A stretch of 41,481 bases of DNA from Thalassolituus alkanivorans (GTDB taxonomy: Bacteria; Pseudomonadota; Gammaproteobacteria; Pseudomonadales; Oceanobacteraceae): positions 1-41,481 of the forward strand of contig NZ_JAJAEL010000008.1 of assembly GCF_020447205.1 (NCBI RefSeq), written 5' to 3'. The stretch's first letter is position 1; each line of letters begins with the position of its first letter. Position numbers and translations under genes: made by a program. The notes under the pieces were generated by a model. That model ran no database searches, had not been told where the DNA came from, and saw only the letters and a list, made by a program, of their open reading frames with translations. This document shows positions 25,371 through 32,578 of this stretch, piece after piece.

Positions 25371-26651
25371 TCAGTCTTTTTCCACAACCCGGCTGCGGTC
25401 GGAAGAAATAATAAAACTGAACGTGCTGCCTTTACCCAGCGTTGATTCGATATCCAGCACGGTATCGTGATGCTCCAGAGCGTGTTTAACGATGGCCAGT
25501 CCCAGACCGGAACCACCGACGGTGGATTCACGCGAATCGTCAACACGATAAAAGCGTTCGGTCAGCCGGCTGATATGCTGTGCCGGGATGCCGGGGCCAC
25601 TATCGCTGATACTTACTTTTACGCCGTCAAAGCCTGAACGGATGGCAAATTCAATTTTGCCTTCGCCGCCGTATTTAATGGCATTGGTCAGCAGGTTGGT
25701 CAGTATCGAACTCATTTCATCACTGAAGCCCTGAATCTCAATCTGCTGCGTGCATTTAAAGACGATGCGGTTTTCGCTGTAAGCCTGCAGTTGGTCAACC
25801 ACCGAGTAGCCCAGCTGCTGCAGGTTAAACCAGTCACCCAGCTGTTCTGTGTTGGCGCTTTCCAGCTTGGACAGCTCAATCAGGTCGTTGACCAGACTCT
25901 TCATACGCTGACCCTGGCCATTCATCTGCGAGATAGCTTTTTGCAGGCTGGGCGGTAACTCCATATCACCGAGCATTTCCAGATAACCATTAATGACGGT
26001 TAAGGGAGTGCGCAGCTCGTGCGAGACGTCGGCAATAAAATTCTGCCGCATGGTTTCCACCCGCTTACGCTCGGTGATGTCTTTCACCAGCATGACTTTC
26101 TGGTCGAGGCCAAACTGGGTGATCTGAATCTGCAGGCTGAATTGCTTACGATGACTGACATCAAACTGCAGAGAAGAGCTGTAATCGCCTTCGTTAAAAT
26201 AACGGGTGAAACGTGGATTACGGATTAAGTTGGTGATGTGCTGGCCGCTGTCTTCTTTGCGCAGACCGAGCAGGCGGGAAGCCGAACCGTTGAAGTTGGT
26301 GATGTAGCCTTCCTGACCGATGATTACAACACCATCATGCAGCGATTCAATACCCTGGTTATAACGCTGCAGTTGCACGGCCTGCTGTGCCAGTTTGTTT
26401 TTCAGGTTCTTTTCGCGGCGGATCAGTTTATCCACGCTGTAACCAATCAGGCCGCTGTCCTGTGGTGGCGGACCCTGGCGGTAACTCCAGCGGTACAGGC
26501 TGGCCATTGCGCGGAAGGCCATAACCTGGGCCGTTAACAGGCCGAGGATAAGCCCCCAGATGGCATGGCCCGACGACCAGCCAAGCGCAAAACCCAGTCC
26601 AACCACGACCAGAATACGGAAAAACTCACGTTGCCAGGCAACCTGCTGCAC
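25371..26651 (-). CDS. PhoR-like sensor histidine kinase, first copy (divergent pair)
   Basis: The 426 residues have PhoR architecture. N-terminal hydrophobic segments span about 11-45, a PAS domain about 100-190 (DGVVIIGQEGYITNFNGSASRLLG), a HisKA domain has His211 in ADVSHELRTPLT, and the HATPase carries NAIKYGG, DSGPGIP and GSGLGLAIVKH. The start is GTG at 26649-26651 with GGGGAAG upstream, 10 bp after the phoB-like stop. A second PhoR occurs at 32515-33924. This pair lies next to the pst/porin block, but its regulator is less like canonical PhoB, so it may answer a different or modified signal. Confidence 0.9.
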   Translation of the reverse strand: MQQVAWQREFFRILVVVGLGFALGWSSGHAIWGLILGLLTAQVMAFRAMASLYRWSYRQGPPPQDSGLIGYSVDKLIRREKNLKNKLAQQAVQLQRYNQGIESLHDGVVIIGQEGYITNFNGSASRLLGLRKEDSGQHITNLIRNPRFTRYFNEGDYSSSLQFDVSHRKQFSLQIQITQFGLDQKVMLVKDITERKRVETMRQNFIADVSHELRTPLTVINGYLEMLGDMELPPSLQKAISQMNGQGQRMKSLVNDLIELSKLESANTEQLGDWFNLQQLGYSVVDQLQAYSENRIVFKCTQQIEIQGFSDEMSSILTNLLTNAIKYGGEGKIEFAIRSGFDGVKVSISDSGPGIPAQHISRLTERFYRVDDSRESTVGGSGLGLAIVKHALEHHDTVLDIESTLGKGSTFSFIISSDRSRVVEKD

Positions 26652-26661
26652 ACACTTCCCC

Positions 26662-27366
26662 TTAGCTTTTTACTTCATCGGACGGAGAAAAACGGTAACC
26701 GGCACCGCGTACGGTCTGAATCATCTGTTCCTGATCATCGATCGATAACGCTTTACGCAGACGCCGGATATGCACATCCACCGTGCGGTCATCAATGTAG
26801 ACATTGCCGCCCCAGACCCGGTCCAGTAATTGGGCGCGGGAGTATACGCGATTGGGGTGGAGCATGAAAAATTCCAGCAAACGGAATTCCAGCGGGCCAA
26901 GAGTAACAGGCTGACCGCTGATACTGGCGTTCTGGGAAGAACGGTCAAGGCTGAGCTTACCGGCCTTCACCGGCACGTCATCAATCAGCGCATTGGTGCG
27001 GCGTAATACGGCGCGGATTCGGGCTATCAGCTCACGGGTGGAGAACGGCTTGAGAATATAGTCATCGGCGCCACTGTCGAGGCCGCTGATACGGTCGTCT
27101 TCGTCGGCCCGGGCGGTCAGCATAATGACCGGAATATCGGCGGTAAGCTCATCACGCTTCAGCCGGCGGGTCAGCTCAATTCCAGAAAGCATTGGCATCA
27201 TCCAGTCGGCGATTACCAGATCCGGACGTTCATTGACGATCATCTGATGGGCCAGATGGCCATTGGCAGATAGCTTCACACGGAAGCCTGCGAGTTCAAG
27301 GCAGGTTCGGATCATATCGCAAATTGCAGGCTCGTCATCGACAACGAGAATATAGCCACCGCTCAT
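26662..27366 (-). CDS. PhoB-like response regulator, first copy (divergent pair)
   Basis: The 234-residue OmpR/PhoB-type regulator has a receiver domain with acidic pocket VVDDE at 8-12, phospho-acceptor Asp54 (VIADWMMP) and Lys106 (LKPF). The winged helix ends in VYIDDRTVDVHIRRLRKAL and GAGYRF. The recognition helix RTVDVHIRRLRKAL is identical to the second copy and to E. coli PhoB, so Pho-box binding is expected. The receiver differs from E. coli PhoB where the second copy agrees (here DEPAICDM versus DEAPIREM; ADWMMPML versus LLDWMLPG). I see no convincing Pho box in its promoter. Confidence 0.9.
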   Translation of the reverse strand: MSGGYILVVDDEPAICDMIRTCLELAGFRVKLSANGHLAHQMIVNERPDLVIADWMMPMLSGIELTRRLKRDELTADIPVIMLTARADEDDRISGLDSGADDYILKPFSTRELIARIRAVLRRTNALIDDVPVKAGKLSLDRSSQNASISGQPVTLGPLEFRLLEFFMLHPNRVYSRAQLLDRVWGGNVYIDDRTVDVHIRRLRKALSIDDQEQMIQTVRGAGYRFSPSDEVKS

Positions 27367-27591
27367 AAGGGTCCTCGATTCTACGGCAAATTTCCGATGC
27401 TGATTGTGACAGTTTTATTAAGCACTGTTCACCCTAAATTTAATCGGCCCGGGCAGACGGTTATGTCTGCCAATGCACAGAGCAAACCGCCCATCAGGCG
27501 TGTTAATCCGTCGGATTGTGGCCGGAATATAGCTGTTTTGACTGAAAACACGATAAAGCGATAATTTTCATAGGCTTAGCCAAAAAAGCGG

Positions 27592-27620
27592 TTGACGGGG
27601 CAGAGGCAGGTCAGTAATAT
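27592..27620 (+). promoter_or_regulatory. Sigma-70 promoter of the tRNA-Thr gene
   Basis: TTGACG at 27592-27597 and TAATAT at 27615-27620 are separated by exactly 17 bp. The following discriminator CCCCGCCC is GC-rich, as in stringently controlled stable-RNA promoters. Transcription should start near 27628, just before the tRNA. Confidence 0.88.
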
Positions 27621-27633
27621 CCCCGCCCACTTA

Positions 27634-27709
<76 letters not shown>

Positions 27710-27713
27710 AATT

Positions 27714-27745
27714 AAAAAGCCCGTCCATTGGACGGGCTTTTTTTA
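27714..27745. terminator. Terminator after tRNA-Thr, probably bidirectional
   Basis: GCCCGTCC-ATT-GGACGGGC is an 8-bp perfect stem flanked by A5 and T7. It ends the tRNA transcript on the plus strand and could end the MshEN-protein transcript on the minus strand. Confidence 0.93.
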
Positions 27746-27767
27746 TGCTTTTCGGGCGTGGTGGTAT

Positions 27768-28238
27768 TCAGAAACGCATCGATAATTCCAGGCTGTAGCC
27801 TTTATTGTTGGTCTGGCTGACGTTATAACGCACTTCTCCGGGCACTGGTTCGCCCTGATAAATATCCCAGGCGGTCAGCGCAACAAACTTCATCAGATCA
27901 ACCGATGACGAATGTTCTGTTACACGCTCATCATCAACCAGATCCCAGTGGCTGGCTTCCAGCCAGTCACTGCTGAAAGCGGCTTCTTTGTCTTCATCCG
28001 CCCAGGTCATTGAGAAGGGAGCGATAAGGGCAAAGCAGGCTGCACAAGGCTTAAGCCAGCGCTGGCGGCGCAACACGCCACGCAGGGCACGCTCATCGAT
28101 AAATCCCAGCTGAATCAATGCCTGCCCGAGCTGACAGGGGTTCTGCGCCTGATAGCTCAACGCCTGTTGTAATTGCTCTTCTGTAATACTCTGCTGCTGC
28201 AACAGCAGTTGTCCCAGGCGGTGAGGAAGTTCATTCAT
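27768..28238 (-). CDS. Small MshEN-domain protein with a hydrophobic segment
   Basis: The 156-residue protein starts with two 24-residue repeats joined by five residues. One is RLGQLLLQQ... ending ALSYQ and the other is QLGQALIQLG... ending VLRRQ, with spacer AQNPC. This is the exact layout of the MshEN cyclic di-GMP-binding domain of type II secretion/pilus ATPases. The first repeat lacks the usual Gly at position 10 and the second has Gln in place of the first Arg. There is no ATPase. A hydrophobic stretch follows near 65-80 (CFALIAPFSMTWA), then an acidic region and a short beta-like tail ending in YSLELSMRF. Function is unknown; cyclic di-GMP binding is inference. Confidence 0.75.
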   Translation of the reverse strand: MNELPHRLGQLLLQQQSITEEQLQQALSYQAQNPCQLGQALIQLGFIDERALRGVLRRQRWLKPCAACFALIAPFSMTWADEDKEAAFSSDWLEASHWDLVDDERVTEHSSSVDLMKFVALTAWDIYQGEPVPGEVRYNVSQTNNKGYSLELSMRF

Positions 28239-28431
28239 GTCCGCAGTTCCTTATTATGTCCTTTACTGCACATCTCCAGAATGGCACAGCGGTGATGGAA
28301 CACCACGCTGTTTAGTTAACGTTCAGTTTTTATTCGTAACAGAAATGGAACAGGCTGTTCTTTCGGACTAATGTGATGCCTGTCTGCTTTGCTTTCAGCG
28401 GACAGATTTATTCACCTGACGGAGAACCTGC

Positions 28432-28752
28432 ATGACCCTGATTCAGACCCTCGCCAGCCATGTCCGGCCACATACCGATGATATAGCGCTGGCGCTGGTA
28501 GCAACCCTGTTGGTTATTTTTGGCGATACGATCAACGATCTGGTACGCCGGTTAGTGCGTCCACATCCCATCTGGGTGCGTGTCGGGGTCTTTATTGCGT
28601 TGTGTACGTTTGGCTATGGTGCCTTGTCGGTGTGGCTGACGCCGGTACTCGACAGCTATTTACGCACGCTGTCATCGGGGATGTTTCTGAGTGTGGTAGT
28701 GGGGGCTTTTGTCGGTGTTGGTTTACTGGCAGAGCGTTATCACAGCCGCTGA
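28432..28752 (+). CDS. DUF3392-like small inner-membrane protein
   Basis: The 106 residues contain three predicted membrane helices: DIALALVATLLVIFGDTIND, VRVGVFIALCTFGYGALSVWL and MFLSVVVGAFVGVGLLAERY. A basic loop RRLVRPHPIWVR lies between the first two. It resembles the DUF3392 family of gammaproteobacterial membrane proteins; the role is unknown to me. The ATG is preceded by GACGGAGAACC. It stands alone, divergent from the MshEN-domain gene. Confidence 0.75.
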   Translation: MTLIQTLASHVRPHTDDIALALVATLLVIFGDTINDLVRRLVRPHPIWVRVGVFIALCTFGYGALSVWLTPVLDSYLRTLSSGMFLSVVVGAFVGVGLLAERYHSR

Positions 28753-28847
28753 CTAATAATGCAGAAGAAGTCTGCGATTGGGCTGTTGCCGGGGATTGAG
28801 GGAGTGAAGTGGGTACAGCAAAAATTTCGCGTGCCCCAAAAAAATCG

Positions 28848-29032
28848 GGCGGTCAGGACATCCTGTCCTGACCGCCACAGCACCCTAGCGCCATCCTGGC
28901 GTCCTAGTCTTCGTTCATCCTTGCCGCTATCCTTCGCGGTTGCTCATCCCTGACCAGCGATCCTTCGCCGACTATCTATCCGTGACTGCAATCCTTAGCG
29001 CTATCTTCCTGATCACTGCCATCCCGGCAGTG
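28848..29032. repeat. Array of short palindromes with TCC/ATCC loops
   Basis: The 531-bp gene-free stretch holds a run of small inverted repeats whose loops contain TCC. They are a 13-bp perfect stem (28848-28860 with 28864-28876, loop TCC), CGCCA-TCC-TGGCG at 28889-28901, CCGC/GCGG at 28924-28939, GCGA-TCCT-TCGC at 28957-28968, and a 7-bp CACTGCC-ATCCC-GGCAGTG at 29014-29032. A weaker one is near 28990. Linkers share TTCGTTCATCCT- or TCGTCCTTG-like text. The stems differ in sequence, so it is not a CRISPR or simple tandem repeat. I see nothing defined in 28753-28847 or 29033-29283 beyond AT-rich promoter-like DNA. Confidence 0.7.
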
Positions 29033-29283
29033 CGTTCGTCCTTGTGGAATTAAAGATAGCAGAATCGACCTTCTGGGATAGCCCAGGTTTTCTATACTGT
29101 GGTTAATCAGATATAGCGTGCTTTTAAAAAGTTATTACAAATCAATGCCTTACATTTTTTCTGTGTCGTTTCTTCCGTCGCATCCAGTGCTTTTTACCCA
29201 GATGTCGCACTGTCTTGTGAGATATATCGCACAAGGGGGCGGGCGTTTATCTGTCGACGGTTCTTCAGGAGTCATGCGTTTTT

Positions 29284-30099
29284 ATGAGTAATACCCTCAG
29301 TCTGCCGCCGGAATTGGTATATCTGCCTTTAGGAGAAGAAGCCATTCCACTGCTGAAGCGTGGATTTATTCCATTATTACCGGCAACCGCCAGTGGACTG
29401 CCCTGGTTATTGCCGCCTCCTGCTCAGGCAGCGCCGCTACGCATTGCTGCGGAAGATTATCTGACACATATGCATGCCGAATACGAACGCCTGCCGGATA
29501 ACCTGCGCAGCCTGATCAGCCGCGATGATTTTCTGCGTCAGGCGGAGAGCAAGCGTGCAGATATAGAAGCGGCATTGGTTGCCCAGCGTAAAGCGCGGGC
29601 AGAAGAGGATATCGGCAAACCTGAGGACTGGTTGCTGCAACGTTTTTTCAGCGACCCCTATTGTCCGTTAGCCTGGCAGCAGACGGGTGGTTTTCACGGT
29701 ATCTGGTTAGGGATTGATCCCCAGCTGTGGCAGGATGCGCAGTTTCAGCCCGTCAGTTACCAGACATCAAGAGCGTCACGGCTGCCCGATAGTCTGTGCT
29801 GTGACCCGGCGGCTCAGGCGCCTCTGGCGGAGCAGCGCCTGATCTGCGCGCGCGAGTCTGTGGATAAGTCCATTCAGGTTGGTCAGCAGCGCCAGTGGCT
29901 GTTGCGGCTGCCACCGAAAGCGCTGCGCGTGGTATTACTGGGTGCACAGATTCCGCGCCGCTTTGAGCAGGGCCTGTTGCAGTTCTGGCAGCAGGATTTC
30001 CGCTATCAGCGCATTCCTTTGGCACAGATGCGGTTCAATAACCGTGACCTGAGCTGGGAATATCAGCTGCGGCCGTTGACCAGAGCAGAAAATCCCTGA
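29284..30099 (+). CDS. Conserved-looking hypothetical protein, family not recognised
   Basis: The 271 residues have no signal peptide or membrane segment. An N-terminal part (LVYLPLGEEAIPLLKRGFIPLLP) precedes a charged helix with EYERLPDNLRSLISRDDFLRQAESKRADIEAALVAQRKARAEE. A later region carries CPLAWQQTGGFHGIWLGIDPQLW and QPVSYQTSRASRLPD, ending in an arginine-rich beta-like stretch. Some features recall DUF2971-type proteins, but I cannot assign it. ATG 29284 has AGGAG 13 bases upstream, a loose spacing. Its 3' end overlaps the convergent trmH gene by 37 bp. Confidence 0.75.
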   Translation: MSNTLSLPPELVYLPLGEEAIPLLKRGFIPLLPATASGLPWLLPPPAQAAPLRIAAEDYLTHMHAEYERLPDNLRSLISRDDFLRQAESKRADIEAALVAQRKARAEEDIGKPEDWLLQRFFSDPYCPLAWQQTGGFHGIWLGIDPQLWQDAQFQPVSYQTSRASRLPDSLCCDPAAQAPLAEQRLICARESVDKSIQVGQQRQWLLRLPPKALRVVLLGAQIPRRFEQGLLQFWQQDFRYQRIPLAQMRFNNRDLSWEYQLRPLTRAENP

Positions 30100-30752
30100 G
30101 GGTCCACCAGTTCTCCGTCCTCTCCCAGCTCCGGGTAAGGCAGCTTATATTTGTGGCAGAGTTTGGTAATAGTGGGCTGGCACCATTCAAACAGTAAGCG
30201 CTGGTAGGTTTCTTCATCCAGGCGGTTTTCGTCAAACAACCCGGCTGCCTCACGCTGGCGTTGGGCCTCACTGAGAATGATCGCTGCAGCAACCGATACG
30301 TTAAAGGATTGCACCATGCCCTGCATCGGGATGATCAGATGCTCGTCGGCCAGCCCGGCGGCCTGGGCACTGATACCTTCTTTCTCATTACCGAGCATCA
30401 GTGCGGTTGGGCGGGTGAAATCATAATCGCGGAAGTCGACTGCGCGGTCGCTGAAGTGGGCGGCGCAGACGGTAAAGCCCTGCTCCTGCAGGTGTTCTAT
30501 GGCGGTATCAATAGAAGGGTGGGTTTGTACATCGACCCAGGAGCCCGCTCCGGCGGTCTGGTTGCGGCGCAGGCGGTACTGATCTCCGGGCCAGACACAG
30601 TGGACTTCGGGCACAGCAAAGGCATCGCAGGTACGGACGATGGCCGACAGGTTGCGGTCTTTATGCACCTCGTCGGTCAGTACGGTTAAATCGGGTTGGC
30701 GCAGGCTCAGGGTTTGATGAATTCTCTCCAGACGTTGCGGCGTCACGGGCAC
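30063..30752 (-). CDS. trmH: tRNA (guanosine-18-2'-O)-methyltransferase TrmH
   Basis: TrmH methylates the 2'-OH of G18 in the tRNA D-loop. The 229 residues (same length as E. coli) have the SPOUT-fold motifs: HKDRNLSAIVRTCDAFAV (motif 1 with Asn and catalytic Arg), LMLGNEKEGIS (motif 2) and IIPMQGMVQSFNVSVAAAIIL (motif 3, the knot). The start is GTG at 30750-30752 with GGAGAACC just before it. It is a single gene convergent with the unknown gene at 29284. Confidence 0.96.
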   Translation of the reverse strand: MPVTPQRLERIHQTLSLRQPDLTVLTDEVHKDRNLSAIVRTCDAFAVPEVHCVWPGDQYRLRRNQTAGAGSWVDVQTHPSIDTAIEHLQEQGFTVCAAHFSDRAVDFRDYDFTRPTALMLGNEKEGISAQAAGLADEHLIIPMQGMVQSFNVSVAAAIILSEAQRQREAAGLFDENRLDEETYQRLLFEWCQPTITKLCHKYKLPYPELGEDGELVDPQGFSALVNGRS

Positions 30753-30864
30753 GGTTCTCCGGTTCAGATTGGCCGCTTTTAACTGTCAGCAGCACGGGTT
30801 GTTGGGTGGTTATTCAAAGGGATGCATTGTATAAAAGCGCCCGGATTGATGCACGGAGCTATCT

Positions 30865-31668
30865 ATGAACGGCAACCCATTTATTGGCTGGCATTACTTA
30901 TGGCAGGGCTTCCTCTCGTTACGCGAGCCGGGCCTGCGCCGCTTTGTTGCTTTGCCATTACTGCTGAATATCGTCGTGATGAGTGCCGCCAGCTGGTGGG
31001 GCGGAAGCAAGCTGAATGGCTGGATTGAATCCCTGGTGGCCTGGCTGCCGGGCTGGCTGGAATGGTTGTACTGGTTACTGATGCCACTGGCACTGCTGAC
31101 CATGCTGCTGGTGATGGCGTATTTCTTCAGTACCCTGCTGGTCACGCTGGGCAGTCCCCTTAATGGTTTGCTGAGCGAACAGGTCGAACGCCGTGCGGGT
31201 ATCGTGCTGCCGGAAGAGCCTGTGCTGAAGATGATCCGCCGCACCTTTGGCCGCGAGCTGACCAAGCTGGGTTATCTGTTGCCGCGTTACCTGCTGTTGC
31301 TGGTGCTGAGTTTTATTCCCGGCCTGAATCTGGCCAGCCCGTTACTGTGGTTCTGGTTCGGCAGCTGGGTGGTGGCGCTGCAGTACATCGATTATTCCTT
31401 TGATAATCATGGCCGCAGTTTTGCCGAGATGCGTAAAGCCATGGCTGGCGACAACCTCACCGTGCTGAGTTTTGGCGCGGTGGTGGCCTTTCTGATGATG
31501 ATTCCGCTGGTGAACTGGTTTGTGATGCCGGCGGCGGTGATCGGTGCAACCCGCCTGCGTCTTGAGCGGTTGGGGCAGCCGGGCAATGTCGGCGGATTCG
31601 GCTATGCTGAAGGGGATACCCACAGGCAAAGGTTAGCCGATGGCAGCACTGAACATTCTGGTCGTTGA
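30865..31668 (+). CDS. CysZ-like (EI24-family) membrane protein
   Basis: The 267-residue protein has the CysZ/EI24 pattern: FIGWHYLWQGFLSLREPGLRRFVALPLLLN at the start, a hydrophobic hairpin WLPGWLEWLYWLLMPLALLTMLLVMAYFF, the conserved SPLNGLLSEQVE, then LLLLVLSFIPGLN and WFGSWVVALQYIDYSFDNHGRSFAEMR. CysZ imports sulfate for cysteine synthesis. No cys genes are nearby and the next gene is a response regulator that overlaps it by 29 bp, so sulfate transport is inference from family only. Confidence 0.85.
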   Translation: MNGNPFIGWHYLWQGFLSLREPGLRRFVALPLLLNIVVMSAASWWGGSKLNGWIESLVAWLPGWLEWLYWLLMPLALLTMLLVMAYFFSTLLVTLGSPLNGLLSEQVERRAGIVLPEEPVLKMIRRTFGRELTKLGYLLPRYLLLLVLSFIPGLNLASPLLWFWFGSWVVALQYIDYSFDNHGRSFAEMRKAMAGDNLTVLSFGAVVAFLMMIPLVNWFVMPAAVIGATRLRLERLGQPGNVGGFGYAEGDTHRQRLADGSTEHSGR

Positions 31669-32578
31669 TGACGCAGCATTTATCCGCGATCTGGTAAAAA
31701 AAGCAGTCCGTGACACTTACCCGGGCTGCGAATTACATGAAGCTGTCGATGGCCGTAAGGCCATCAGCATCATGAATGGCAAGAGCATCAATCTGGTGTT
31801 GTGCGACTGGGAAATGCCGGAAGTTTCAGGCATTGAGGTTCTGCAGTGGATGCGCGCCGATGAGCGCTACAAAAAAGTCCCTTTTATGATGATCACCAGT
31901 CGCGGCGAACGCGATCACGTGCTGAAAGCAGTGGAGGCGGGCGTCTCGGAATATATCGGCAAGCCTTTCACGCGCGAAAATTTCGTCGGTAAGCTGGCCA
32001 AACTGGTCTACAAACATCTGAAAATCCGCCCCAATCAGGGCGAGAGTAAAACGGCAGCCGGCAATGGTTCTGCTGATGTGCTGGGCGCTGCCAGCGTTGG
32101 CGGAGCGGCCAAGGTGGCCGGCGGAGATCTGGGCGGCGCATCCGTGCTGATGGGCGCAACGCCTAAAGCCATGGCTGAACCGAAAACCGTTGCTGCTGCT
32201 GACCTGGGCGGCGCATCCGTATTAATGGGTGAGCAGGCCGCTCCAGCCCGCAAAAGTGCCGCCAAGGCCCGCGGTCTGGCCAGTGTACGTTTTGGCTCGG
32301 GTGGCAGCGCCAAACTGGTGATTAAAGATATCAGCCTGCAGGAGCTGATCGGCGTCTTTCGTCGTGAGGGGCCGTTACCGGCTTTGCTGGAGCAGGTCGT
32401 GCTGGATATTGTTGATCAGGACAGCGGCGATGTCGCCCGTATTAACGGTTATGTACGCATGATGCAGGCACAGGAACCCCATCCTGATGCACAGACCATT
32501 CAGATGCTGATCCGCTACGTTGATGACGACCCGGAAAAGCTGGCAACGCTGTCACGTTTTATCGCCAAGGTGCGCTGA
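31640..32578 (+). CDS. Response regulator with CheY-like receiver and repeat-bearing linker
   Basis: The 312 residues start with a receiver domain: VVDDAAFIRD, phospho-acceptor Asp in LVLCDWEMPEVSG and Lys in YIGKPF. A low-complexity Ala/Gly linker (about 135-220) contains GDLGGASVLMG and ADLGGASVLMG, 25 codons apart. The last 90 residues form a separate helical domain, LVIKDISLQELIGVFRREGPLPALLEQVVLDIV, ending near KLATLSRFIAKVR. There is no DNA-binding domain, so it probably signals by protein contacts. The receiver resembles CheY-type ones. It overlaps cysZ-like and its 3' end overlaps the convergent phoR by 64 bp. I recall a similar gene near phoR in Pseudomonas. Confidence 0.88.
   Translation: MAALNILVVDDAAFIRDLVKKAVRDTYPGCELHEAVDGRKAISIMNGKSINLVLCDWEMPEVSGIEVLQWMRADERYKKVPFMMITSRGERDHVLKAVEAGVSEYIGKPFTRENFVGKLAKLVYKHLKIRPNQGESKTAAGNGSADVLGAASVGGAAKVAGGDLGGASVLMGATPKAMAEPKTVAAADLGGASVLMGEQAAPARKSAAKARGLASVRFGSGGSAKLVIKDISLQELIGVFRREGPLPALLEQVVLDIVDQDSGDVARINGYVRMMQAQEPHPDAQTIQMLIRYVDDDPEKLATLSRFIAKVR
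32126..32230 (+). repeat. Duplicated 30-bp coding repeat (DLGGASVLMG)
   Basis: Two 30-bp copies at 32126-32155 and 32201-32230 encode Asp-Leu-Gly-Gly-Ala-Ser-Val-Leu-Met-Gly. The central GGGCGGCGCATCCGT is identical; the ends differ only at wobble positions. The copies lie in the disordered linker of the response regulator. Confidence 0.85.

Noticed and set aside
27406..27423. Pho box upstream of the first phoB-like gene
   Set aside because: One half-site (CTGTCAC on the minus strand) is good, but the other matches only about 3 of 7, and no -10-like hexamer lies 10 bp downstream as at the other three promoters.
28848..29032. CRISPR array
   Set aside because: Repeats differ in stem sequence, spacing is irregular, there are no constant direct repeats and no cas genes.
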